NCBI GenBank assembly: GCA_035503915.1
Contig: DATJSU010000049.1
Span: 248,001 to 312,000 of the forward strand
Source of the DNA: DATJMJ01 sp035503915
GTDB taxonomy: Bacteria; Actinomycetota; Acidimicrobiia; Acidimicrobiales; Palsa-688
Direction: 5' to 3'
Length of the DNA stretch: 64,000 nt
The position numbers were made by a program, and so were the translations under genes. Below the pieces are notes generated by a model. The model was not told the DNA's origin. It did not search any database and saw only the letters and a list, made by a program, of their open reading frames with translations. Position 1 is the first letter of the stretch, and each line of letters begins with the position of its first letter. This document shows positions 1 to 7,334 of the stretch, in pieces.

Positions 1-1
1 C

Positions 2-1045
2 GCCCACAAGGCGCTCGAACAACATTCCTCTGACTTGCACACGCTCCTCATCGGTTCCGTGATCGCCCTCTGCGTAATGGCCGGCCTCTCGGTCTTGCTC
101 GGGTGGGCGGTGGCGGGTCGGGCGCTGCGTCCCCTGCGGGCGATGACCGCCACGGCGCAGCGCATGTCGGCGCACAATTTGCACGAGCGCCTCACGTTGG
201 ACGGCCCTCAGGACGAGCTGATGGACCTGGCCAAGACGATCAACGGGCTCCTTGGCCGCCTGGATGCTGCCTTCGCTGCCCAGCGACGCTTTGTCGCCAA
301 TGCCTCTCACGAACTGCGTACCCCGCTCACCTTGGAGCGCACGCTTCTTGAAGTAGCTCTCGCTGACCCCGAGGCCGACCTCGCCTCGCTTCGCTTTGCC
401 TGCGAACGAGCCATAGCCGCCGGGGAAAGGCACGAAGGCCTCATCGAGTCACTCTTGACGCTGGCAACGAGCGAGCGAGGCCTGGACCGCCACCAGGCCA
501 TTGACCTGTCGCTGGTCGCGGCCCAGCAGCTAAGCCTCCGCGATCGCGAGATCGCAGCAAAATGCCTGACATTTGAGTCGCAACTGTCGTCAGCTCCCAC
601 TTCCGGGGATCTCCGCCTCCTAGAGCGCCTCGTCGCCAACCTAGTGGAGAACGCTGTCTGTCACAACGACGCCGGAGGCTGGGCCTCCATTGCGACAGCG
701 GTCAGGTCTGAGCGCGTCGTGCTCTCGGTCAGCAACAGCGGTCGCGTGGTCCCAGGTGAGGAAATAGAGCGCCTTTTCCTTCCTTTCCAGCGCCTGGACG
801 ATGCCGGCGAGGGCTTCGGGCTTGGCCTTTCCATCGTGAAGGCGATCGCCGCCGCCCACGACGCGAGGCTCACCTGCTGCCCACGAACTGGCGGGGGGAT
901 GGACATCGAGGTGACATTCCCGTTGTCACCGGTGGCGTCACCGCGGCCTCCAAAAAGTGACTGCGGCGGGCCGGGGCGACCAATTGTTGAACAGCGGCTA
1001 AGCACAATCTCGAGCGTTACGGTGCGGAGCTTGCCCGCAAACTAG
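2..1045 (+). CDS. Sensor histidine kinase, 5' end outside window
   Basis: Membrane two-component sensor kinase. The frame is open to the left edge, so the N-terminal sensor part is missing; the TTG at 35 is only the first in-frame start inside the window. Visible in order: one hydrophobic membrane segment, a HAMP-like linker (GRALRPLRAM), a HisKA box with the phospho-acceptor His in NASHELRTPL, an N box (LVENAVCHND), and a G2 box (GFGLGLSIVKA). The G1 box reads SNSGRVVP instead of the usual DxGxGIP, a variant also found in active kinases. The stop overlaps by four bases the stop of the convergent cyclase gene. No partner response regulator is in the window; it probably lies to the left. The kinase call is secure; the stimulus is unknown. 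Confidence 0.9.
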   Translation, partial: AHKALEQHSSDLHTLLIGSVIALCVMAGLSVLLGWAVAGRALRPLRAMTATAQRMSAHNLHERLTLDGPQDELMDLAKTINGLLGRLDAAFAAQRRFVANASHELRTPLTLERTLLEVALADPEADLASLRFACERAIAAGERHEGLIESLLTLATSERGLDRHQAIDLSLVAAQQLSLRDREIAAKCLTFESQLSSAPTSGDLRLLERLVANLVENAVCHNDAGGWASIATAVRSERVVLSVSNSGRVVPGEEIERLFLPFQRLDDAGEGFGLGLSIVKAIAAAHDARLTCCPRTGGGMDIEVTFPLSPVASPRPPKSDCGGPGRPIVEQRLSTISSVTVRSLPAN

Positions 1046-3471
1046 GCGGGCTTACCTGAGGCACTGGCTGCCGGCGCCTTCTCCCGGTACCGTACCTGAG
1101 AGCGCGCCCCGGCCGCGAGCACGCGGCGGGCGCTCACGAGCCCTTGGTCCTGGGACATGGAAGAGTCAAAAGTGACATAGCCGCCACGTCCTTTGGCCTT
1201 CGCTCGGTACATCGCGATGTCGGCGTCCCGCAGCATATCTTCTGGCTCCCTGTTCGATATTTCGCTGGTTGTCACGCCGATGCTCCCCGTCACGATAGCC
1301 CGCGTGCCTTCCAAGTCGTAGGGACGGGCGAGGTCGGATTGCAGCCTTCGCACCACCCGGGTGACCGAAGAGATGTCGCGCAGGCCCGCCAGCAATATCG
1401 CAAACTCGTCACCCCCGATGCGAGCAGCGGTGTCGCCGGCTCGGATGCTGCCGCGTATGCGGTCACTGACTTCAGCCAGCAAGCGGTCACCGGCTTGGTG
1501 GCCGAGGCTGTCGTTCAGGATTTTGAAATTGTCCAAGTCCAGCCAGAGCACAGCGAAACCGTGGCACTCGTCGCGCTTGGCTGCCGAGATCGCCAGTGAA
1601 AGGCGGTCCATGAACAGCGTTCGGTTCGGCAAGCCAGTAAGGCCGTCGTAGAGTGCCTGGTAACGCAACTGTTCCATCAAGATATGCCGCTCGCTCACGT
1701 CTGTTAGTGACCCGACAAGGCGAACTGGGGAAGACGTCTCACCCTCTGCGCGTACCGCCAACGCGCGGCACTGCACCCACAAGAAGCCGCCCTGTCGACC
1801 GCGCACCCGGTGTTCGTTGAAGATGCTGATCCGTGAGCCGTCCTTTATGTTGCCCAAGTCCTCGAGCAGGGCCGCGCGGTCTTCGGGGTGAACGTTATCC
1901 AGCCATTGTGAAGCGGTCTCACCAAGCTCGCTGTCGTCAGTACAGAACATCTCTCGCCAGCGAGATGAGTAATACACCCGGCCTGTCCGCAGGTCCCAAT
2001 CCCATAAGGCGTCGTTGGCGGCCTGCGCCGCCAAGGCATAACGTTCCTCGCTGTCCCTCAGTGAGCACAAGAGGGATTTGTGGTCGAGGACCTCGGCAAA
2101 CAAAGCAGCCCACATAAAGTACGTGTCTTGACCGATGAAGCTCGAGTCAACCGGCGCGGCCATGGCGAGCATGCCCCAGTCCGAAGTTGCGCTTACTATC
2201 GGGACAACTGACACCACATTGCCCTCCGCCATGCTGGCAAGGAGCGCCTCCGGCGGAAAGGACCGTTCTGGGCAGGGCTCTGAGGGTAGGACGAGGGGTG
2301 GGCCCGAAGCATTGAAGCCGCCAACAACGTCCAGCGAGCTCTCAGACGAGGGCGCCGCAAGCTCGGCAGTGGCCTCGCTGGGCCATGCGTGCCGTGAGTT
2401 GCGCTCCCAGGTCCCGAAGACAGCAGCGGACGCCTTTGTCTTCGACATCCACGCGAGACTGCTCGGGTCCCGCTGTTCGGCCGTCGCTAGAAGAGCGCGC
2501 ATGATCAGATAGTCGTCGCGCACAGCCCTCCTCAGGTCGTAGTAACCATCGGTGCGCTCATTGACCAGATCGGCCAGCCGGGCGCTTTCTTGTGCCGATC
2601 GTTCTTCCTCGCGAATGCTTCCCAGTGCCGTCCCGCAACCACAGCTCTGGCGCACGACGAGTTGCCCGCCGACCAGGTGGCGCCCTGTCGCAACAGTCCT
2701 TCCTGAGAGGTGCCCCACGAGCAGCTCGGCCGCCGTCGTGCCAAGCCCCGAGAAGTCTTGGCGGAAGGTCGTCAGGGGAGGTGAAACGAGAGCCGCGCCA
2801 GGGTGATCGTCGAAGCCTATAACGGCCTGCTCGTCCGGAAGACGGACGCCGCCGCCTTTCAGCACGCTCATCAGGCCGATGGCGTTGAGGTCTGTTGCTG
2901 CAATGAGCGCGGTAGAGGGCAGCCCGGCGGCTAGGAGGCGTCTCCCTGCCTCCGCCCCACCGAACTCGGCATTGTCCGCCGTTTCGAAAAGCAGCGTGGG
3001 GTCGGGTTGCAGGCCATGGGATCCCAGGCCCTCGAGGTAGGCGGTGTAGCGTTCGTGCACCTCGAAGTGCTCCAAACAGCCGACGAAGCCAATGCGCCTG
3101 TGCCCGTGGGTAACCAGGTGGTCGACCACTCGGAAGATGCCGCCACGGTTGTCGACCGAAATATTGGCGAAATCGATCTCGCCTTGGCCGATCGCAATAC
3201 CCACTACCGGTGTCCCGTTCGCTCGTAGGGCACGCAGGTAGCTGAGGGGCGCGGCATCGGCGATCGCCACGGCGCCAGCTAGGCGGTCCCATCCGACGCA
3301 AGTCAGGGTCCTGTTCGCTCCCTCGTGGAACTCCATCCCGGGCTTGCCTGTCTGGAACGCCATGACGTGCCCGCCCTTAGCCGACGTGACACGCGCGACC
3401 GCGGCAATGATCGTCCCGTAGTACTCTCCCGTGAGGTAGGGAGACAAGACGCCTAGGTTGAGCTTCTCCAC
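1042..3471 (-). CDS. LacI-type sensor / PAS / GGDEF diguanylate cyclase
   Basis: Predicted cyclic-di-GMP synthase of 809 residues. Residues about 1-280 look like the sugar-binding half of a LacI regulator (GGIFRVVDHLVTHGHRRIGF, ending near RQSCGCG) but carry no DNA-binding helix-turn-helix, signal peptide or membrane segment, so the protein should be cytosolic. A middle region of unclear fold follows. A PAS domain (about 477-600, DALWDWDLRTGRVYYSS) and a GGDEF domain (about 615-775) complete it. The active motif RIGGDEFAILLAGL is intact, and RAGD lies five residues before GGDEF, matching the product-inhibition I-site (RxxD). No EAL domain is present. Start GTG follows AGGAGAGC. It is probably a small-ligand-responsive cyclase; ligand unknown. 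Confidence 0.87.
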   Translation of the reverse strand: MEKLNLGVLSPYLTGEYYGTIIAAVARVTSAKGGHVMAFQTGKPGMEFHEGANRTLTCVGWDRLAGAVAIADAAPLSYLRALRANGTPVVGIAIGQGEIDFANISVDNRGGIFRVVDHLVTHGHRRIGFVGCLEHFEVHERYTAYLEGLGSHGLQPDPTLLFETADNAEFGGAEAGRRLLAAGLPSTALIAATDLNAIGLMSVLKGGGVRLPDEQAVIGFDDHPGAALVSPPLTTFRQDFSGLGTTAAELLVGHLSGRTVATGRHLVGGQLVVRQSCGCGTALGSIREEERSAQESARLADLVNERTDGYYDLRRAVRDDYLIMRALLATAEQRDPSSLAWMSKTKASAAVFGTWERNSRHAWPSEATAELAAPSSESSLDVVGGFNASGPPLVLPSEPCPERSFPPEALLASMAEGNVVSVVPIVSATSDWGMLAMAAPVDSSFIGQDTYFMWAALFAEVLDHKSLLCSLRDSEERYALAAQAANDALWDWDLRTGRVYYSSRWREMFCTDDSELGETASQWLDNVHPEDRAALLEDLGNIKDGSRISIFNEHRVRGRQGGFLWVQCRALAVRAEGETSSPVRLVGSLTDVSERHILMEQLRYQALYDGLTGLPNRTLFMDRLSLAISAAKRDECHGFAVLWLDLDNFKILNDSLGHQAGDRLLAEVSDRIRGSIRAGDTAARIGGDEFAILLAGLRDISSVTRVVRRLQSDLARPYDLEGTRAIVTGSIGVTTSEISNREPEDMLRDADIAMYRAKAKGRGGYVTFDSSMSQDQGLVSARRVLAAGARSQVRYREKAPAASASGKPA

Positions 3472-3568
3472 CGGGCTCTCCTAGGCAGGGCGGGGTGCCC
3501 CGAGGTCGTGGCGACGAGCCGAGCGGGCGGGCGGTGACCGCATGTACCCGTATCGTCAAAGACCGGTG

Positions 3569-5110
3569 TCAGGCTGAGCCTAAGGCCCCTTCCGCTACAA
3601 CCGACGCGTACCCAGGCGCGCGGCCCGGTTCTGCGGCGAGCCGGTCGTGACCGCGTGTAGCTGCCACGAGGGCCGACACCAGAGCGGCGGCTCCCAGCAC
3701 CAAGGCAGCGTCGCGGTAACCGTTGACCGCTCCGAGGGAGCGGGCGTCGCCGCTCGAAGCGCCGAGAGTGTAGGCAAGGCCGGCGATGGCAAGGCCCAGG
3801 GACGTCCCGAGGCCCCGCGTCATATTGAGCACGCCGCTGGCGAGGCCCGACAATGCGGGAGGGGCGGCGCTCATGATGGCTGCATTATTGGGAGGAGTGA
3901 ACGCCCCGAGGCCAACGCCCGCCGCCGCCAGGCTGGCCAGGACAACGGTTAGGTCCCTTGTGGCGGTGGCTGTAGTCAAAAGGACCGCTCCCGTTAAGAC
4001 CATCCCGCCGACCGTCAAGGGGCGCGCGCCCAAGCGTTCGGCGGCCCGGCCAGCAACCGGGGCCGCCAGCGCCAGACCGAGGGGGAGCAGGAGCAGTTCG
4101 AGGCCTGCCTCGCCCGGTGGCTGCCCCTTCGCAAGTTCCAAGTAAAACGGCACTACCGTGAGGGCGCCGAAGAGGACCATATAGGACAGCAGCCCGCTGG
4201 CGATCCCCGCGCTGAAGGGGAGCCGGCGGAACAAGTCCAGCCGCAGCATGGGCGCGCGCGCACGGCGCTCTCGGGCGATGAAGAGGGCACCGAGCAGAGC
4301 GGCCCCACCTAGCAGGGACAGCGTCGCGGGGGAAGCCCAGCCGGTGCGCGGCCCCTCGGACAAGGCAAGGACCAAGCCACAGACCGCCGGCCCAAATAGG
4401 CCAAGCCCAGCCCAGTCGAACCGCGCCCGCGCGGAGAGGTTGGTGCTACGAGGCACGAGGAGCCAAGCCAACGCGACGCCGAGGGCGCCGACCGGCACGT
4501 TCACGTAGAAGATGAGCCTCCAGCCGCCGAGGCCGACGAGGGCCCCGCCGACGGCGGGGCCCATCGCCAAGCCGAGCGCCTGCGCAGCCCCCTGTATGCC
4601 GACCGCCCTGCCCAGGCGGCTCTTGGGGATCGCCCCGACCAGGATCGCCACGCTGTTTGCCTGGTACATCGCGGCACCCACACCTTGCAGGGCTCGGAAC
4701 CCAACGAGCGCAGGCAGGGAGGGGGCGAGCCCGCACAAAGCCGAAGCGACGACAAAGAGCGCGAAGCCGTAGGTGTAAAGGAGCTTGCGGCCGACCATGT
4801 CCGCGTACCGCCCAACTGCCATCAATAAGCCGATAAGCACCAACAGGTAGGACTGGCCCACCCATTGCACGCTCGTAAGGGACGCGCCGAAATGGTGGCG
4901 CAGTTCGGGGAACGCCATGGTCACGATGCTGGCGTCGAGCTGGCCCATGAACGCCCCGATGCAGACGGCCCCAACCACGAGCCAGTGTGCCCAAGGTAAG
5001 CGCCGTACCACCTCGGGCCGTCGGGGCTCCACCAGAAGACGTCTCAAGCCCGTCGCTGGCAGGACGACGGAGCTCACTTCGTCATCCCGCCAAGGCGCGT
5101 GCACACCCAA
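3569..5110 (-). CDS. DHA2-family MFS drug exporter (EmrB/QacA type)
   Basis: Proton-driven efflux protein of 513 residues, long enough for 14 membrane segments. Visible family marks are motif A (GRYADMVGRKLLYTYG) after the second helix and motif C (LGLAMGPAVGGALVG) in helix 5, which is typical of antiporters. The first 40 residues are soluble and may be overcalled: the TTG at 5110 or the GTG at 5104 could start, and later starts are possible. It lies 28 bases after the GntR gene on the same strand, and that gap contains the palindrome-like TGTACGGACA. I infer that the GntR protein controls it. The substrate cannot be read from sequence. Confidence 0.88.
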   Translation of the reverse strand: MGVHAPWRDDEVSSVVLPATGLRRLLVEPRRPEVVRRLPWAHWLVVGAVCIGAFMGQLDASIVTMAFPELRHHFGASLTSVQWVGQSYLLVLIGLLMAVGRYADMVGRKLLYTYGFALFVVASALCGLAPSLPALVGFRALQGVGAAMYQANSVAILVGAIPKSRLGRAVGIQGAAQALGLAMGPAVGGALVGLGGWRLIFYVNVPVGALGVALAWLLVPRSTNLSARARFDWAGLGLFGPAVCGLVLALSEGPRTGWASPATLSLLGGAALLGALFIARERRARAPMLRLDLFRRLPFSAGIASGLLSYMVLFGALTVVPFYLELAKGQPPGEAGLELLLLPLGLALAAPVAGRAAERLGARPLTVGGMVLTGAVLLTTATATRDLTVVLASLAAAGVGLGAFTPPNNAAIMSAAPPALSGLASGVLNMTRGLGTSLGLAIAGLAYTLGASSGDARSLGAVNGYRDAALVLGAAALVSALVAATRGHDRLAAEPGRAPGYASVVAEGALGSA

Positions 5111-5122
5111 CTATCGTACTAA

Positions 5123-5132
5123 ATGTACGGAC
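5123..5132. promoter_or_regulatory. Candidate GntR operator, site 2
   Basis: AATGTACGGACATT: arms AATGT/ACATT are perfectly inverted around ACGG. It lies between the GntR gene and the exporter start, and nearly repeats the TGTCCGGACA site at 5948. The matching pair next to a GntR gene is the basis for the call. Confidence 0.45.
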
Positions 5133-5138
5133 ATTATG

Positions 5139-5972
5139 TTAGGAGGTCCGCTCACCGCCCCCGCTGCCCGGCTCGAAAGACGCGTCGACGTGCTCGCTCG
5201 ACCAGCGCGCGACGAAGGAGAACCTGTCGCCCCGCACGACCGAATGGCGCCATTCGACTGGGACGTCACCCTGCACCCCGAAGCGTTCGAGCTCGAAGGC
5301 GGCTTGCCCGGCATCCATCTCGAGCAGGGCCCGCTGACGGCGGTCGGGGAGGACGGGCCTGATCCGTTCCCATCCGCTCGTGAGCCGTACCCCGCAGCAC
5401 TCGGCGAGCTGTTCGTAGAGAGCGGCATGCCGAAAATCAGCGTTGAGCAGGCCGCGTGCGAGCCGGGCCGGGAGCCAGGACCAGTCGAGGGCGATCGGCT
5501 CCCCATCGGCGAGGCGAAGGCGTTCCAGGTAAACGAGGGGCTGGCCGATGCAAGCGAGCATCGCCTCTGCCCGGTCGTCTCTTCGTTCCTCGAGGTGACG
5601 TACCACGCTTTCCTGTGCGATGCCGGCTTCTTCGATCGAGCGGTAGAAGCTGTACAGAGTGCCGACTGGTTGCTCGATAGCCGGCGCGCTGATAAAAGAG
5701 CCCCGCCCCCGCCGGCGCTCGAGCAACCCCTCAGCCTGGAGGCGGCGGACCGCCTCCCGCACGGTGTGCCTGCTCACACCATATGTCTCCACGAGCTCGG
5801 TGTCGCCTGGGAACTTCCGGGCAAACTCGCCGTTGGCGAGGCGCCGGCGCAGGTCGGCGAGCACCTTGGCCCAAAGGGGAGAGCTCGGGTCGGCGTTACC
5901 GGTGCTCACGTTCCCAGTATGCGTCTCAGGCACAGCTGCCGTGACATTTGTCCGGACATTACACGGCTGCAC
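5139..5972 (-). CDS. GntR/HutC-family transcriptional regulator with UTRA domain
   Basis: DNA-binding repressor-type protein, up to 277 residues. The winged helix-turn-helix spans about residues 30-95 (TYGVSRHTVREAVRRLQAEG, then GRGSF), and the C-terminal UTRA effector-binding fold follows (YLERLRLADGEPIALDWSWL). The first GTG (5972) places the palindrome TGTCCGGACA inside codons 6-9. GTG starts at 5933 or 5909 would instead leave it in the promoter, and would remove a low-complexity leader that family members normally lack. I favour a later start but cannot prove it. It lies 38 bases after the phosphodiesterase gene and 28 before the exporter, so the three may be co-transcribed. Effector unknown. 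Confidence 0.85.
   Translation of the reverse strand: MQPCNVRTNVTAAVPETHTGNVSTGNADPSSPLWAKVLADLRRRLANGEFARKFPGDTELVETYGVSRHTVREAVRRLQAEGLLERRRGRGSFISAPAIEQPVGTLYSFYRSIEEAGIAQESVVRHLEERRDDRAEAMLACIGQPLVYLERLRLADGEPIALDWSWLPARLARGLLNADFRHAALYEQLAECCGVRLTSGWERIRPVLPDRRQRALLEMDAGQAAFELERFGVQGDVPVEWRHSVVRGDRFSFVARWSSEHVDASFEPGSGGGERTS
5948..5957. promoter_or_regulatory. Candidate GntR operator, site 1
   Basis: Perfect 10-base palindrome TGTCCGGACA, flanked by ATT on one side and AAT on the other. It lies at the extreme 5' end of the GntR gene, or just before it if a later start is used. Together with the related copy at 5123-5132 it suggests autoregulation and control of the exporter. Confidence 0.45.
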
Positions 5973-6010
5973 GACAGGGCCCCGGCAACGGCGGCGCGAC
6001 CGGGCCGGGT

Positions 6011-6733
6011 TTACCTGAGACCGCGGGTGAACGCGGCCGCGTGCTCCGCGAAGTTTGAGATCAACACGTCAACGCCTTGGCGCGCGAGGCGCGCAATGTC
6101 GTTTTCGCCGTCCACCGTCCAGGCCACGGCCCTGAGCCCTGCCTCGTGGATCGCGGTCACGTCCCGCGCGCCGAGGTGGCTGTGCTCGAGATGGGCCGCC
6201 CAGTACCCCTCGCGCGCCAACGAGACAAGCTCCGGCCCCGTAGGCGTCGCTTCGAGGAGGAGCCCGGTCGTCGCACCAGTGGCCAGGACGGCCCCGGCAG
6301 CTTCTCTCGAAAAGGACGAGACAACGAGACGACTAACCGTAGCAGCCAATATCCCCGGCAGGCTCATGTACTGGCCGAGTTCCCCACCCAGTCGTCGTGC
6401 CTCGGAGCGGTCGGCGGTGGGGGGCACCTTGAGCTCGACGTTCACGGTCTCGACCGAACAGGCGGCAAGGGCTTCACAAAGGTCAGGGATGGACCTCGGC
6501 ACGTCGGCCCTTCTCAGGTGGTCGAGCTCACCGGCGCCACATCGTTGGTCGTGGTGGACGACCCAAACGCCGTCCAACGTCAGCCAAACGTCGAGCTCGA
6601 TGCCGTCAACCTTCGCCGCCGAAGCGGCGGCGAAGGCCGCGACGGTGTTTTCCGCGGCCGCGTCGCCAGGCGCGACGCGGCCGCGGTGTGACCACACCTC
6701 TGTCAACGGTGGCCCACCCCGGGCTCCCCGCAC
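6011..6733 (-). CDS. Glycerophosphodiester phosphodiesterase
   Basis: Hydrolyses glycerophosphodiesters to glycerol-3-phosphate and an alcohol; 240 residues, the normal size for cytosolic UgpQ-like members. The metal and catalytic motifs of the TIM-barrel family are visible: WSHRG (catalytic His), AENT, GIELDVWLTLDG (metal-binding Glu/Asp) and VVHHD (second catalytic His), with VNVELKVP further on. No signal peptide. The GTG at 6733 gives 12 residues before VWSHRG; the GTG at 6697 would place the start directly at VWSHRG, so the start is uncertain. Upstream gene of a possible GDPD-GntR-exporter run. Confidence 0.88.
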   Translation of the reverse strand: MRGARGGPPLTEVWSHRGRVAPGDAAAENTVAAFAAASAAKVDGIELDVWLTLDGVWVVHHDQRCGAGELDHLRRADVPRSIPDLCEALAACSVETVNVELKVPPTADRSEARRLGGELGQYMSLPGILAATVSRLVVSSFSREAAGAVLATGATTGLLLEATPTGPELVSLAREGYWAAHLEHSHLGARDVTAIHEAGLRAVAWTVDGENDIARLARQGVDVLISNFAEHAAAFTRGLR

Positions 6734-6896
6734 AGAGCGAGGCGCTCAACCTGCACCGCCCAATCGTACGACGACCACCACGGACGGTCCCTCGGGCATC
6801 AACCCGTGGCGGGCCCGTACTCGCCACGGATGTGGTCTCGCAGCTCTCGGTCGCACGCTTAGAGGTGTACCCGAGACGCCCAAGGAGGGCCCAGCG
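6734..6896. other. Divergent intergenic region
   Basis: Between the phosphodiesterase start and the small plus-strand ORF. I see no convincing promoter, palindrome or terminator. It must hold promoters for both divergent genes if the small ORF is real. Confidence 0.3.
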
Positions 6897-7334
6897 ATGA
6901 TCCACCCCCACACGGCAAGCGAGATCGGCAAGGGCCACCAGAGCGAGCTCTTGGCTGAGGCGCAGGTTCAGCGCCAAACCAGGTCACTGAGCCACGAGGG
7001 AGCCAACCCCCTCGGCGGGGCCAACCCGCTCGGCCGAGCCAAGCGGTTAGCCAACGCCCTCGCCAACTGGCGCTACCGAAGGTCAGCTCCTGCGGAGCCG
7101 ACCGCAATGAGAGCGCTCGTCGCTTACGGCGGTGGAGCAGCGGGGACGCAACCTAGCTCGGCGAGCACGGCACAGCCGTGCTCGGTGTGCTCACCCCCGG
7201 CGAGGACCAGGGTGCAGGCTTCCTCGAAGCGGGCGCCGAGGAGGGCGAACGCCCGAGCGGCGGCAAGCATTTCGGCAGGCCTACCGCTCAATCGGGCCGC
7301 GGCCCGCATAAGCAACGCTTCCGCCCAGCGGTGA
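6897..7334 (+). CDS. Small hypothetical protein with strong RBS
   Basis: ATG at 6897 is preceded by AAGGAGGG at the right spacing, unusually strong for a shadow reading frame. The protein begins MIHPHTASEIGKGHQSELLA, continues with an Arg/Gln-rich segment, then a GANPLGGANPLG repeat and LANALANWRYRRSA. Actinobacteria carry many short uncharacterised proteins starting MHP..A..L...R..EL..EA, and this looks like one of them. The frame stays open to 7334 (145 residues), but everything after about 7124 is antisense to the end of the LuxR gene and is less believable. The real product may be shorter functionally, about 75 residues being convincing. Confidence 0.42.
   Translation: MIHPHTASEIGKGHQSELLAEAQVQRQTRSLSHEGANPLGGANPLGRAKRLANALANWRYRRSAPAEPTAMRALVAYGGGAAGTQPSSASTAQPCSVCSPPARTRVQASSKRAPRRANARAAASISAGLPLNRAAARISNASAQR

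Noticed and set aside
4917..6896. Very long plus-strand frame opposite the exporter, GntR and phosphodiesterase genes
   Set aside because: It is antisense to three genes with clear domains, has low-complexity Arg/Ala/Ser composition and no recognisable domain. Only its distal part from 6897 has its own ribosome site and is reported separately.
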